From contig JAJUJN010000027.1 in NCBI GenBank assembly GCA_029265335.1, positions 1 to 12,059 on the forward strand: a stretch of DNA of 12,059 nt. The letters run 5' to 3'. The position numbers and the translations under genes were made by a program. The notes beneath the pieces were generated by a model. The model saw nothing but the letters and a program-made list of their open reading frames with translations. It did not search any database and was not told the DNA's origin. Positions 4,766-12,059 of the stretch are shown piece by piece (the stretch's first letter is position 1; each line of letters begins with the position of its first letter). Source of the stretch: Alcaligenaceae bacterium. GTDB taxonomy: Bacteria > Pseudomonadota > Gammaproteobacteria > Burkholderiales > Burkholderiaceae_B.

Positions 4766-7519
4766 ATGGCCTTAAATCTGCTGCAGAAAATCTTCGGCAG
4801 CCGGAACGATCGGCTGCTCCGGCAATTCCGACAACAAGTTGTCCGTATCAACGCCCTCGAACCCGAGTTCGAGGCGCTATCCGATACCGATCTGGTGGGC
4901 AAGACGGCGGAGTTCCGCCAACGACTCGCCGATGGCGCCAAGCTCGACGACCTTCTCCCCGAGGCTTTCGCGGTGGTTCGCGAGGCGAGCAAACGAGTGC
5001 TGGGCATGCGTCATTTCGATGTCCAGCTCATTGGCGGCATCGTGCTCCACAGCGGCCGCATCGCCGAGATGCGTACTGGTGAGGGTAAAACGTTGGTGGC
5101 CACGTTGCCGGCCTACCTCAACGCGCTTACCGGCAAGGGCGTGCACGTGGTCACGGTCAACGATTATCTCGCCAGCCGCGACGCCGAATGGATGGGGCGC
5201 CTGTATCGCTTCCTCGGGCTCGAGGTTGGCGTGGTGGTTCCCAACCAAACGAACGAAGATAAAAGAGCAGCATATCGGGCCGACATCACCTACGGCACCA
5301 ACAACGAATTCGGCTTCGACTATCTCCGCGACAACATGGAGTATCGCGTCGAAGACCGGCGTCAGCGGGGTTTGAATTTCGGCATTGTCGACGAGGTCGA
5401 TTCGATCCTCATCGACGAAGCGCGTACCCCGCTCATCATCTCGGGCCAGGCCGACGACCACACCGAGCTCTACCAGCGCATGAATGAGGTGCCGGCGCAG
5501 CTCAAAGCCATGGCGCATGAGCCGCGTCCGCATGAACCCGAACCCGAAGGGCATTACTGGGTCGACGAAAAGGGTCGGCAGGTGCATCTTTCCGACCAGG
5601 GTCACGAGTTCGCCGAAGAGCTGCTGATGAATCTCGGCATGTTGCCGCAGGGTGAATCGCTCTATGAGCCTCGTCATATCCTGCTGCTGCACCACCTCAT
5701 GGCCGCCTTGCGGGCCCACACGCTGTTTCACCGCGATCAGCACTATGTGGTGCAGAACGGCGAAATCGTCATCGTCGACGAATTCACCGGGCGACTCATG
5801 GCCGGCCGGCGTTGGTCGGAAGGTTTGCATCAGGCGGTCGAGGCCAAAGAGGGCGTCAAGATCCAGCCCGAGAACCAAACGCTGGCTTCGATCACCTTCC
5901 AGAACTATTTCCGCATGTACGAGAAGCTCTCGGGCATGACCGGAACGGCCGACACCGAGGCCTATGAATTCCAGGAGATCTACGGTCTCGAAACCGTGAT
6001 CATCCCCACCAATCGGCCCATGATCCGGGTCGATCAAAACGACCAGGTCTTCAAGACCGACCGCGAAAAATACCAGGCCATTCTGGCCGACATTCGCGAT
6101 TGTCAGGAGCGTGGCCAACCGGTGTTGGTGGGTACCACCAGCATCGAGAACTCCGAGCTGCTTTCCGATCTGCTCACGCAGGCCAATTTGCCTCACGAAG
6201 TGCTCAACGCCAAGCAGCACGCTCGCGAGGCCGAAATCATCGCCGAAGCCGGCAAACCCGGGCGTATCACGATTGCCACCAACATGGCTGGTCGCGGTAC
6301 CGATATCGTGTTGGGCGGCAGCGTCGAGAAGCAGATCATGCTGTTGCGAGCCGACGACGCCCTCGACGACGAACAACGCGAAGCCCGCATCCAACAAGTG
6401 CGCGAAGAATGGAAACCGCTCAACGAACAGGTTCGAGCAGCGGGCGGCTTGCGCATCATCGGCACCGAGCGTCACGAGTCGCGCCGTATCGACAACCAGT
6501 TGCGCGGCCGCGCAGGTCGTCAGGGCGACCCAGGCTCGTCACGCTTCTACCTCTCGCTCGACGATCCCTTGATGCGGATCTTCGCCGGTGATCGCGTCCG
6601 CGGCATCATGGAGCGCCTCAAGCTGCCCGAAGGTGAGCCGATCGAAGCCGGCATGGTCACGCGTTCCATCGAAACCGCGCAGCGCAAGGTCGAGGGTCGA
6701 AACTTCGACATCCGCAAGCAGCTGCTGGAATACGACGACGTGGCCAACGATCAGCGCAAGGTGCTGTACGGTCAACGTAACGAGGTGCTCGAATCGGAAC
6801 GCATCGACGAGATGATCGCAGGTTTGCGCGACGCCACGGTGCTCGAGTTGGTGCAGCAGCATGTGCCGCCAGAGTCGCTCGAAGAACAATGGAATCTCGA
6901 AGCTCTGCAGGCGGCGCTGCTGGCCGATTGGCAGATCGAGCTGCCGCTGGTGGATCTGCTCAAGACCGAGCCCAACCTCACCGACGACGATATCGTTGAA
7001 CGTGTGCAAACTGCGGTCCGCGAGGCTTATCAGGCCAAGGTCGACCGTGTTGGTGTCGAAACCTGGGCCAATTTCGAGCGGTCCATCATGCTCCAGGCCA
7101 TCGATACCCAATGGCGTGAACATCTGGCTGCCCTCGATCACCTGCGGCAGGGCATCCATCTGCGTGGCTACGCGCAGAAGAATCCCAAGCAGGAATACAA
7201 GCGCGAAGCCTTCGAGCTGTTCTCCGACATGCTGGATCGCATCCGCCGCGACGTGGTTCGGGTATTGCTCACGGTTCGAATTCAGTCACCCGAAGAAGCT
7301 CAGGCGGCGCAAGCCGAAGCCGACCGCTCCCACGTGCAGAACGTGCAATATCAGCACGACGAGCAGCCGGGTCAGGGCGATGCCACGGCAGCTGCCGGCG
7401 GCGCGCCAGCGGCTGCAGCTGCGGCCGCCGGTGGCGGTTTCAAGCGAGTAGGCCGTAACGAGCCCTGCCCGTGTGGCAGCGGAAAAAAATACAAACATTG
7501 TCACGGCGCGTTGAATTGA
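4766..7519 (+). CDS. secA: Preprotein translocase ATPase SecA
   Basis: SecA is the cytoplasmic and membrane-peripheral motor that drives preproteins through SecYEG. The product has 917 residues (E. coli 901). Visible elements are: the N-terminal helix beginning [12 protein letters not shown]; Walker A MRTGEGKT at 102-109; [14 protein letters not shown] at 131-144; [14 protein letters not shown] at 177-190; Walker B DEVD at 209-212 followed by [15 protein letters not shown]; the preprotein cross-linking region after about 228; the second nucleotide-binding domain with NMAGRGTDI and [18 protein letters not shown] followed by [13 protein letters not shown]; and the helical scaffold. The C-terminal zinc motif [13 protein letters not shown] (901-913) is intact. 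An Ala/Gly/Pro-rich linker (about 872-893) joins the core to this tail and explains the extra length. The start is the ATG at 4766, with GGAG 10 nt upstream buried in a hairpin. No SecM-like export sensor of normal size lies upstream. The gene is convergent with siaD. Confidence 0.99.
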   Translation: MALNLLQKIFGSRNDRLLRQFRQQVVRINALEPEFEALSDTDLVGKTAEFRQRLADGAKLDDLLPEAFAVVREASKRVLGMRHFDVQLIGGIVLHSGRIAEMRTGEGKTLVATLPAYLNALTGKGVHVVTVNDYLASRDAEWMGRLYRFLGLEVGVVVPNQTNEDKRAAYRADITYGTNNEFGFDYLRDNMEYRVEDRRQRGLNFGIVDEVDSILIDEARTPLIISGQADDHTELYQRMNEVPAQLKAMAHEPRPHEPEPEGHYWVDEKGRQVHLSDQGHEFAEELLMNLGMLPQGESLYEPRHILLLHHLMAALRAHTLFHRDQHYVVQNGEIVIVDEFTGRLMAGRRWSEGLHQAVEAKEGVKIQPENQTLASITFQNYFRMYEKLSGMTGTADTEAYEFQEIYGLETVIIPTNRPMIRVDQNDQVFKTDREKYQAILADIRDCQERGQPVLVGTTSIENSELLSDLLTQANLPHEVLNAKQHAREAEIIAEAGKPGRITIATNMAGRGTDIVLGGSVEKQIMLLRADDALDDEQREARIQQVREEWKPLNEQVRAAGGLRIIGTERHESRRIDNQLRGRAGRQGDPGSSRFYLSLDDPLMRIFAGDRVRGIMERLKLPEGEPIEAGMVTRSIETAQRKVEGRNFDIRKQLLEYDDVANDQRKVLYGQRNEVLESERIDEMIAGLRDATVLELVQQHVPPESLEEQWNLEALQAALLADWQIELPLVDLLKTEPNLTDDDIVERVQTAVREAYQAKVDRVGVETWANFERSIMLQAIDTQWREHLAALDHLRQGIHLRGYAQKNPKQEYKREAFELFSDMLDRIRRDVVRVLLTVRIQSPEEAQAAQAEADRSHVQNVQYQHDEQPGQGDATAAAGGAPAAAAAAAGGGFKRVGRNEPCPCGSGKKYKHCHGALN

Positions 7520-7526
7520 GCGGTGA

Positions 7527-7567
7527 CAGCAGGCTGGCGGTCGCCCTTTGCCGGGCGGTCGCTGCTG
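7527..7567. terminator. Imperfect hairpin between convergent secA and siaD
   Basis: CAGCAG (7527-7532) mirrors CTGCTG (7562-7567). Inside, CGCCC (7542-7546) pairs with GGGCG (7553-7557) around a 6-nt loop, and the inner stem extends outward through further pairs including G-U. It occupies most of the 54-bp gap between the two stops. There is no U run on either strand, so efficient intrinsic termination is not assured. Confidence 0.3.
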
Positions 7568-7573
7568 CCAACG

Positions 7574-8431
7574 TCAGGGTGCAGGAACTCTCTGGCTTGG
7601 CTGCGGCAAGTCGGGCAGCCGACCCGCCCGAGCTTCATCGAGCGTAGGCGCGATGCGATCTCGACCTCTACGCTTGGCAGCGTATAGAGCGGCATCGGCG
7701 CGCCCGAGGGTTGCCGTGATGGCTTCGCCGAGCTCATAGGCCGCCACGCCGATGCTTACCGACATATGTTCTGGCCGGGTCGAGTGAACGCCCACATCGA
7801 GATGACGTATGGCTTCGAGCTTGCGCTCTAGAATCGGGTAAGCATTTACCAGGCTGGTGTTGGCCAACAACAGCATGAATTCCTCTCCGCCCCAACGCCC
7901 ACACACGTCGCTCTGGCGCAAATCGCTACACAGTGTGTGGGCAATGCGCACCAAGGCTTCATCACCTACGGTGTGACCGTAGACGTCGTTGATCTGTTTG
8001 AAACGGTCGACGTCGATCATGGCCAGCACGAAAGGTGCCCTTTGCCGGTTGGCAAACTCCAGTTCTTGCTGAATCTCGTGCATGACCGCGCGACGGTTGC
8101 GGATTCCCGTGAGCATGTCGCGTTGAGACGCTTCCTTGAGATGCGCATTGAGCTCCTGCAGCATCTTTTGATAGCGATCAGAAATGCGCACAATGCGGTT
8201 GATGCGGCGCAGTTGCCGGTCGAAACGCTCACTCAAACCCCGTTCGCGTTCTCGCGCCATGGCCTGGAAGGAGTCCGAGAGCAGGGTAATGCGCTCCAGC
8301 CGCTCAAGATGATTCTCCAGCGTGGTCCAAACCTCGCCCAACACCTCGGTGAGAGGGTTCTCGCGATGGGCGGGGTCGGCCAGGATGCGGCGCACCCGTT
8401 CCTCGAGCTGAAGGTGCTTGGCTTCTTTCAC
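7574..8431 (-). CDS. siaD: SiaD-like diguanylate cyclase (GGEEF)
   Basis: The 285-residue cytoplasmic enzyme makes cyclic di-GMP from two GTP. The N-terminal half (about residues 1-100) is helical, with a long coiled-coil-like stretch from about 40 to 103 and no membrane segment. The GGDEF domain starts at DMLTGIRNRR (105-114). It contains the metal-binding segment MIDVDRFKQIND, the catalytic GGEEF at 181-185, and a canonical inhibitory I-site RQSD at 172-175, five residues before it. A Pro-rich tail of about 20 residues ends the protein. The start is GTG at 8431, and its bases overlap the siaC stop as GTGA, so translation is probably coupled. In P. aeruginosa SiaD is activated by direct binding of unphosphorylated SiaC and promotes aggregation and biofilm formation. 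Architecture and gene order make SiaD the best match, although the GGDEF domain alone would not decide it. Confidence 0.9.
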   Translation of the reverse strand: MKEAKHLQLEERVRRILADPAHRENPLTEVLGEVWTTLENHLERLERITLLSDSFQAMARERERGLSERFDRQLRRINRIVRISDRYQKMLQELNAHLKEASQRDMLTGIRNRRAVMHEIQQELEFANRQRAPFVLAMIDVDRFKQINDVYGHTVGDEALVRIAHTLCSDLRQSDVCGRWGGEEFMLLLANTSLVNAYPILERKLEAIRHLDVGVHSTRPEHMSVSIGVAAYELGEAITATLGRADAALYAAKRRGRDRIAPTLDEARAGRLPDLPQPSQRVPAP

Positions 8432-8802
8432 TTGCTCAGGACATGAAAAGGGAATGAGCAGTCTTCGCGGAATTCTTCTGCCAGCTCGCCCACGCGCTCG
8501 TTTTCGGCGTCGTAGTACCAGTGCACCGAGACCTCGCGACCTTTTTCATGGGCCAGTTCGAGCATGTCGAAAACATCCATGACCGCCTTGATGCTGCTGG
8601 TATTGAGATACATGAGCTCGAGCTCAACGCGCAGGGGCTGGGCGGTATCGTCAAGAAAAGTCTCTACCCAGGTGAATACTGGGCCGAAGAGCTCGTAGGC
8701 GTTCTCGGGGTAGGATTCGCCCACCATACGCAAGACACCGCTGGCCGCGCATGTCGTGATGGTGGGGGTGGATTGACTGCCCTCGATGTGGATGTCGTTC
8801 AT
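8428..8802 (-). CDS. siaC: SiaC-like phospho-switch regulator (DUF1987)
   Basis: This small cytoplasmic protein matches the SiaC family. In P. aeruginosa SiaC is phosphorylated on one threonine by SiaB, dephosphorylated by SiaA, and binds and activates the cyclase SiaD when unphosphorylated. The segment YLNTSSIKAV contains the expected phospho-acceptor; DSYPENAYELFG-type sequence (here ESYPENAYELFG), HWYYDAENERV and AEEFREDCSFPF are also typical. I chose the ATG at 8802 (124 aa) because the family N-terminus begins there and the threonine then falls at position 68, as in P. aeruginosa. An in-frame ATG at 8811 would add three residues (MPP). Neither start has a strong ribosome site. It follows siaB by 27 bp (18 bp with the upstream ATG) and overlaps siaD by 4 bp. 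Confidence 0.93.
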   Translation of the reverse strand: MNDIHIEGSQSTPTITTCAASGVLRMVGESYPENAYELFGPVFTWVETFLDDTAQPLRVELELMYLNTSSIKAVMDVFDMLELAHEKGREVSVHWYYDAENERVGELAEEFREDCSFPFHVLSK

Positions 8803-8829
8803 AGGTGGCATGGCCTGTATGGCCGGGAG

Positions 8830-9369
8830 TTATATCACGACGCTGAGGCTGAAGAAGGCCCGGTTGGACGAGAGCTCGCTCAGGGTGGCTTGCAGAGGGG
8901 CCGAAGCCCGTCGCGCGATTTCGATGAGACCGAGCCCGGCAGATTCGGGATGGTCGGCGCGACGTGGCCGGCGCAACTGCGTTTTGTACTCGGCTTTGAG
9001 CTGAGCTTTGTCGAGCGTGCTGTAGTGCGCGATACGGGCTACCAGCGCCTCACCGTCGGCCAGTTCTACAACGTTGCCTGCCGAGACCACGTAATGGCCA
9101 TTCTCGCGAGAGATCACCACTGTTGCTGCGGCCAGGGCGTCGTCGTAACCCCGTTCGATGGTGTAGTGGCGAATGTTCTGGGTGGTTTCGATATACACCG
9201 AGAACACGTCCATGGCTGCGCCCGGCTTGACCTGATCGAGCTCCAGGTAGCGCTTGAGGGCGTTGCCGAATTCTTCGATGAGACTGCGTGACATGGGGCC
9301 ATTGAAGCAGAGCAGAGTCTGGCTCTCTTGCAGGCGCAGGCGGAGGGCGTAAAGTTCGCTGGCGTTCAC
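8830..9369 (-). CDS. siaB: SiaB-like protein kinase
   Basis: The 179-residue protein resembles SiaB, the cytoplasmic GHKL-fold Ser/Thr kinase that phosphorylates SiaC and so turns off SiaD. Visible features are LLCFNGPMSRSLIEEFG near the N-terminus (family signature), an N-box-like segment IETTQNIRHY with Glu61 and Asn65 for Mg-ATP binding, and a glycine-rich ATP lid SAGLGLIEIAR (about 143-153). The open frame runs far upstream into siaA. I placed the start at GTG 9369, ten bases after the siaA stop, because the family's N-terminal helix (ELYALRLRLQ) begins there. The first ATG, at residue 26, would remove part of the conserved signature. No Shine-Dalgarno precedes the GTG (the sequence is AAACCCAACTCC), which suggests reinitiation after siaA. 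The frame upstream of 9369 is siaA sequence in the wrong frame. Confidence 0.88.
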   Translation of the reverse strand: MNASELYALRLRLQESQTLLCFNGPMSRSLIEEFGNALKRYLELDQVKPGAAMDVFSVYIETTQNIRHYTIERGYDDALAAATVVISRENGHYVVSAGNVVELADGEALVARIAHYSTLDKAQLKAEYKTQLRRPRRADHPESAGLGLIEIARRASAPLQATLSELSSNRAFFSLSVVI

Positions 9370-9379
9370 GGAGTTGGGT

Positions 9380-11371
9380 TTAGTTGACGTTGAATCGGAA
9401 GGCGAGCAGAGTGATGTCGTCTCGTTGGGGCTGGCTGCCCTGGTAGGCTGCGAGGGCGGCCTTGAAACCGTGAGCCTGTTGGGCCAGGGGCAGGTTAGCG
9501 TTAGCCTGCAGCATTCGCCGAAAGCGAGAGCTGCCAAAACCGAAGCCTTGCTCGCCGCCCGCCTGGTCAAGAAATCCATCGGTCGTGAGATAGTACGTGG
9601 TGTTGGTGCACAGCGGCAAATCAATGTTGTGATATTTACCCACACGGCGGTCACAGAGCGCCCGCTTGTCGCCACGGTACTCCTGCACCTCCTGGCCGTC
9701 GCTGGTGTAGAGCGGGATCCTGGCGCCGGCATACCGTAGCTGCCGCTTGGCTTTATCCGCCAGTAACAGCCCCGCTTCGGCGTTGGTCGCGAGACCGCGA
9801 GGCAGATGGCTGTTGGCCAGCATCGCACGCATCACTTGGTCGACATGCTGCAGCAGCTCAGCCGGGTTCTCCAAACGACATTCCTGGATGACACGATCCA
9901 ATGCGGCTTTCACCAGCATCGTCATGAGGGCGCCCGGAACACCGTGCCCCGCACAGTCCACGAGTCCCAGCAACCAGACATCGTGACTTTCATAAAAAAC
10001 GTAGAAGTCGCCGCCCACCACGTCACGAGGTTGCCAGATCACGAAATGGTTGGCGCCAAACGCCTGCGCCAATTGCCGATCGGGCAGAATCGCGCTCTGA
10101 ATCAAGGCCGCGTATTCAATGGATTGCGAGATTTTGGTTTGGCTCTGCGCCATGGCGAGATTGGCCGCCTCCAACTCGCGGGTGCGATGTCGCACACGAT
10201 CTTCGAGTTCGCGAGTGTGCTGCTCCACCCGTCTCGCCATTTCGCCGAAACTGCGGCTGAGATCGCCGATTTCGTCGGCTTGCGAGGGCAGGCTCACATG
10301 ATAATTTCCTGCGGCCAAGGCGCGCGCCGATTGTTGCAGCTGTCTGATGGGCCGCAGCACCAGGCGCTCCACCCCGTAACCAAAAATGCTCAGCAAGCTG
10401 GCGAGCAGCAAGGCCAGGCCAGCCACGGCAAGCCAGAACCCATAAGGCGAAATCACGTGTGCGCTGCGTAGGTCGAGCGCGGTGAAGCCAAACCAGTCGA
10501 GATCGGGAATGTAAGTGATGGCCACGATCTGATCGACTCCGTCCACGGTCAGCGAGGTCAACGTGACGCCGAGCGGGTCGTTGCGTGCCGCTTCCAGGGC
10601 CTGCTGCAGGTCTGGTTGTTCGCTGGCCGGCACCAGACCAGCCAGGCTGTGGCCGGCCGTGACCTCGTGCGCTGCTGTGTTGAAGGCGATTCGGTCGCGA
10701 TCGGGGTGCGCTTGGATAGCGCCATCGGCTCGCGCCAGAATGGGGGTGATGCCGTCAGCCGCTTGCTCGCCCAGCGAGCTGAGGAAGCGACTCAAGTCGA
10801 GACTGCTGCCGGCCAGCCCCAAGGTGTGGCCCTCGGCGTTGCGAATGGGTACGTTGATCCAGACCCGGGTCAGCCCCAGTTGCTGGTCGGTATTGATGTT
10901 GATCTGGTAGGGCAGCTCACTGCCCGCCACCCTGAAATACCATTCGTCGGCCGGGTCGTTGCGATCGAGCTGATAACGTGGCGTGATAGACGTTGGCTCG
11001 GCTTCGCTGTTGAAGTAATAGTGCAGGCTCTCGTCGCTCACCAAGAAGTAGGCGCGGTCGTGCAGCGCCTGGCGATACGTTTCTGCTTCGGCAAAGAACA
11101 GTTCACGCAGGGCAGGGTTCTGATCGTGCTCGATCCAGCGTTGGGTAATCGGGCTGGCCGCCAGGCGCAGCGACAAGGCCAGATCGGTTCGCACTGGGGC
11201 TAACAGGCGCTCACGATTCAGCAGCGCGAGATTCTGGGCGTAAGCTTCGCCGAAATGACGCTGCACCGACTGCATGGCCAACCAGCCCAGCCAGGAGGCT
11301 GGCAGCAGCACCACCACACAGGCGATGGCCAAGGCAATCAGTGATTTTGCACGCAGACTGAGGTTGGCCAT
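9380..11371 (-). CDS. siaA: SiaA-like membrane PP2C phosphatase with extracytoplasmic sensor and HAMP
   Basis: The protein is 663 residues, the length I recall for P. aeruginosa SiaA. Domain order: membrane helix 1 (about 9-32); an extracytoplasmic region of about 275 residues that looks like a double-Cache sensor, with DEWYF at 142-146; membrane helix 2 (about 311-333); a HAMP domain beginning LRPIRQL (about 334-386); a coiled-coil linker (about 385-415); and a PP2C/SpoIIE-type phosphatase domain (about 440-660). Metal-binding aspartates are intact: Asp455 in VGGDF, Asp472 in VDCAGHG, Asp598 in TTDGF and Asp651/Asp652 in QRDDITLL. SiaA dephosphorylates SiaC in response to an external signal, so activating SiaD. 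The signal is not deducible here; in P. aeruginosa the system responds to SDS and ethanol. The ATG at 11371 lacks a strong ribosome site. It lies 37 bp after the mgtE stop. Confidence 0.94.
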   Translation of the reverse strand: MANLSLRAKSLIALAIACVVVLLPASWLGWLAMQSVQRHFGEAYAQNLALLNRERLLAPVRTDLALSLRLAASPITQRWIEHDQNPALRELFFAEAETYRQALHDRAYFLVSDESLHYYFNSEAEPTSITPRYQLDRNDPADEWYFRVAGSELPYQININTDQQLGLTRVWINVPIRNAEGHTLGLAGSSLDLSRFLSSLGEQAADGITPILARADGAIQAHPDRDRIAFNTAAHEVTAGHSLAGLVPASEQPDLQQALEAARNDPLGVTLTSLTVDGVDQIVAITYIPDLDWFGFTALDLRSAHVISPYGFWLAVAGLALLLASLLSIFGYGVERLVLRPIRQLQQSARALAAGNYHVSLPSQADEIGDLSRSFGEMARRVEQHTRELEDRVRHRTRELEAANLAMAQSQTKISQSIEYAALIQSAILPDRQLAQAFGANHFVIWQPRDVVGGDFYVFYESHDVWLLGLVDCAGHGVPGALMTMLVKAALDRVIQECRLENPAELLQHVDQVMRAMLANSHLPRGLATNAEAGLLLADKAKRQLRYAGARIPLYTSDGQEVQEYRGDKRALCDRRVGKYHNIDLPLCTNTTYYLTTDGFLDQAGGEQGFGFGSSRFRRMLQANANLPLAQQAHGFKAALAAYQGSQPQRDDITLLAFRFNVN

Positions 11372-11408
11372 GAGGGCTCACGAAGTTGCACGAAAGGTGC
11401 CGGAGCAC

Positions 11409-12059
11409 TTATAGCAGGAACAAGGTGGCCAGGCCGAGAAAAATAAAGAAGCCGAGAGAGTCGGTAGCGAATGTGAGCAACACCGATGAGCCGATGGCGG
11501 GATCTTTACCAAAGCGGTCGCGCAGGATAGGCACCGAGATGCCCACACAGGCTCCGATCAACATGTTGCAGATCATGGCGGCCATCATCACCAAACCGAG
11601 CGACCACAAACCACTGATGGCCACCGCAAAACCGGCGGCAATCAAACTGCCGCAGAATCCCACCGTGAGCGTCACGGCCAACTCGCGCCGTACCAGCAGT
11701 TTGACGTTGCGCGGTGTGATTTGTCCCGTGGCCAGAGCCCGGATGATCATGGTCATGGTTTGGTTGCCCGAGTTGCCGGCGATACCTGCCACGATGGACA
11801 TCAGAAACGCCAGAATCACGATATGGCTCACCGTGTCTTCGAAGCGCGAAGCGATGAAGGCGGCCGTGGCGGCCGTGCATAGGTTGAGCAGCAACCAGGG
11901 CGCGCGGTTGCGCACCGACCTCAAAACCGGTGCGAAGATGTCTTCTTCTTGGAGACCTGCCTGCGATAGCACCTGTTCATCCGATGCTTCACGGATGACG
12001 TCGAGCACATCGTTGACGTTCAGCCGCCCAACCAACCGGCCGAGGTCGTCGCCCAGGTC
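11409..12059 (-). CDS. mgtE: MgtE-type magnesium channel, C-terminal part (5' end outside the window)
   Basis: The frame is open to the right edge; 216 residues plus the stop are present. The start of the visible part (GRLVGRLNVNDVLDVIRE) is the end of the second CBS domain, a cytoplasmic Mg2+ sensor. A plug-helix region follows, and then the whole transmembrane pore of five helices. Pore signatures are visible: IAGNSGNQTMTMIIRALATG, GACVGISVPILRDRFGKDPA, and the final helix region TFATDSLGFFIFLGLATLFL, which holds the conserved pore aspartate. The predicted function is Mg2+ uptake across the inner membrane, gated by cytoplasmic Mg2+. The N-terminal MgtE_N domain and the start codon lie beyond the window. 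It is on the same strand as siaA with a 37-bp gap and no convincing terminator, so it may share a transcript with siaABCD. Confidence 0.95.
   Translation of the reverse strand, partial: DLGDDLGRLVGRLNVNDVLDVIREASDEQVLSQAGLQEEDIFAPVLRSVRNRAPWLLLNLCTAATAAFIASRFEDTVSHIVILAFLMSIVAGIAGNSGNQTMTMIIRALATGQITPRNVKLLVRRELAVTLTVGFCGSLIAAGFAVAISGLWSLGLVMMAAMICNMLIGACVGISVPILRDRFGKDPAIGSSVLLTFATDSLGFFIFLGLATLFLL

Noticed and set aside
4731..4775. The upstream peptide [14 protein letters not shown] as a SecM-like arrest peptide (it contains RAG, as does the SecM arrest motif)
   Set aside because: SecM needs a much longer chain to fill the exit tunnel, and the rest of the motif is absent. The short ORF is kept only as a possible coupling element.
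4877..6475. A 532-codon open frame antisense to secA
   Set aside because: It lies wholly opposite strongly conserved SecA sequence. High third-position GC readily leaves long open antisense frames, and its translation shows no recognisable domain or ribosome site.
7378..7440. Ala/Gly-rich run before the SecA zinc motif as an insertion or repeat expansion
   Set aside because: The linker before the SecA C-terminal tail is naturally variable; the frame is intact and the zinc motif follows normally.
9370..9828. Upstream extension of the siaB frame to about 332 codons
   Set aside because: The extension is an out-of-frame reading of the siaA phosphatase domain. The SiaB family N-terminus begins at the GTG at 9369.
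11371..11411. Terminator between mgtE and siaA (GTGC/GCAC repeats)
   Set aside because: The possible stems are only four base pairs and have no U run, so I do not call one.

Overview
The window is about 60% GC (by eye), densely packed chromosomal DNA. The protein and RNA sequences look gammaproteobacterial. LpxC begins MFRQRTLK, RNase P RNA is type A, SecA is full length with a zinc tail, DciA and an LytM-type M23 peptidase sit between lpxC and secA, and a four-gene cluster closely resembles siaABCD of Pseudomonas aeruginosa. I cannot name the genus. No transposase, integrase, phage gene, tRNA, CRISPR array or insertion-sequence end was seen, so this looks like ordinary core chromosome.

Layout, left to right. 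(1) Positions 53-1222, minus: an exported PQQ-dependent aldose sugar dehydrogenase. (2) About 1296-1711, plus: rnpB, the RNase P RNA, which closes with a 12-bp P1 helix that can be read directly. (3) 1763-2140, plus: gcvH, a lipoyl-carrier H protein with no gcvT or gcvP in view. (4) 2214-3137, plus: lpxC, with its own -10 element. (5) 3225-3686, minus: dciA (DUF721), convergent with lpxC. (6) 3706-4692, plus: a secreted M23 endopeptidase, divergent from dciA. (7) 4766-7519, plus: secA, preceded by an extended -10 promoter and a perfect 9-bp hairpin that buries its Shine-Dalgarno sequence. (8) 7574-11371, minus: siaD, siaC, siaB and siaA, transcribed right to left in the order A-B-C-D. (9) 11409-12059, minus: the 3' part of an mgtE-type Mg2+ channel gene. 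It lies 37 bp upstream of siaA in the same orientation and runs off the right edge.

How the genes work together. Segments 4 to 7 form a known conserved neighbourhood (lpxC, dciA, M23, secA) joining lipid A synthesis, replicative-helicase loading, wall remodelling and protein export. The usual upstream neighbour ftsZ is absent; gcvH and rnpB are there instead. The sia cluster encodes a complete partner-switch. SiaA is a membrane PP2C phosphatase with an extracytoplasmic sensor, SiaB is a GHKL-fold kinase, SiaC carries the threonine that is phosphorylated, and SiaD is a GGEEF diguanylate cyclase that also has an inhibitory I-site. All key residues I could check are intact.

I found no convincing undescribed system. 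The strongest leads are the secA leader (SD-sequestering hairpin overlapped by a 14-codon upstream ORF), the placement of mgtE at the head of the sia operon, and the weak or non-canonical initiation signals inside the sia operon, which suggest translational coupling.
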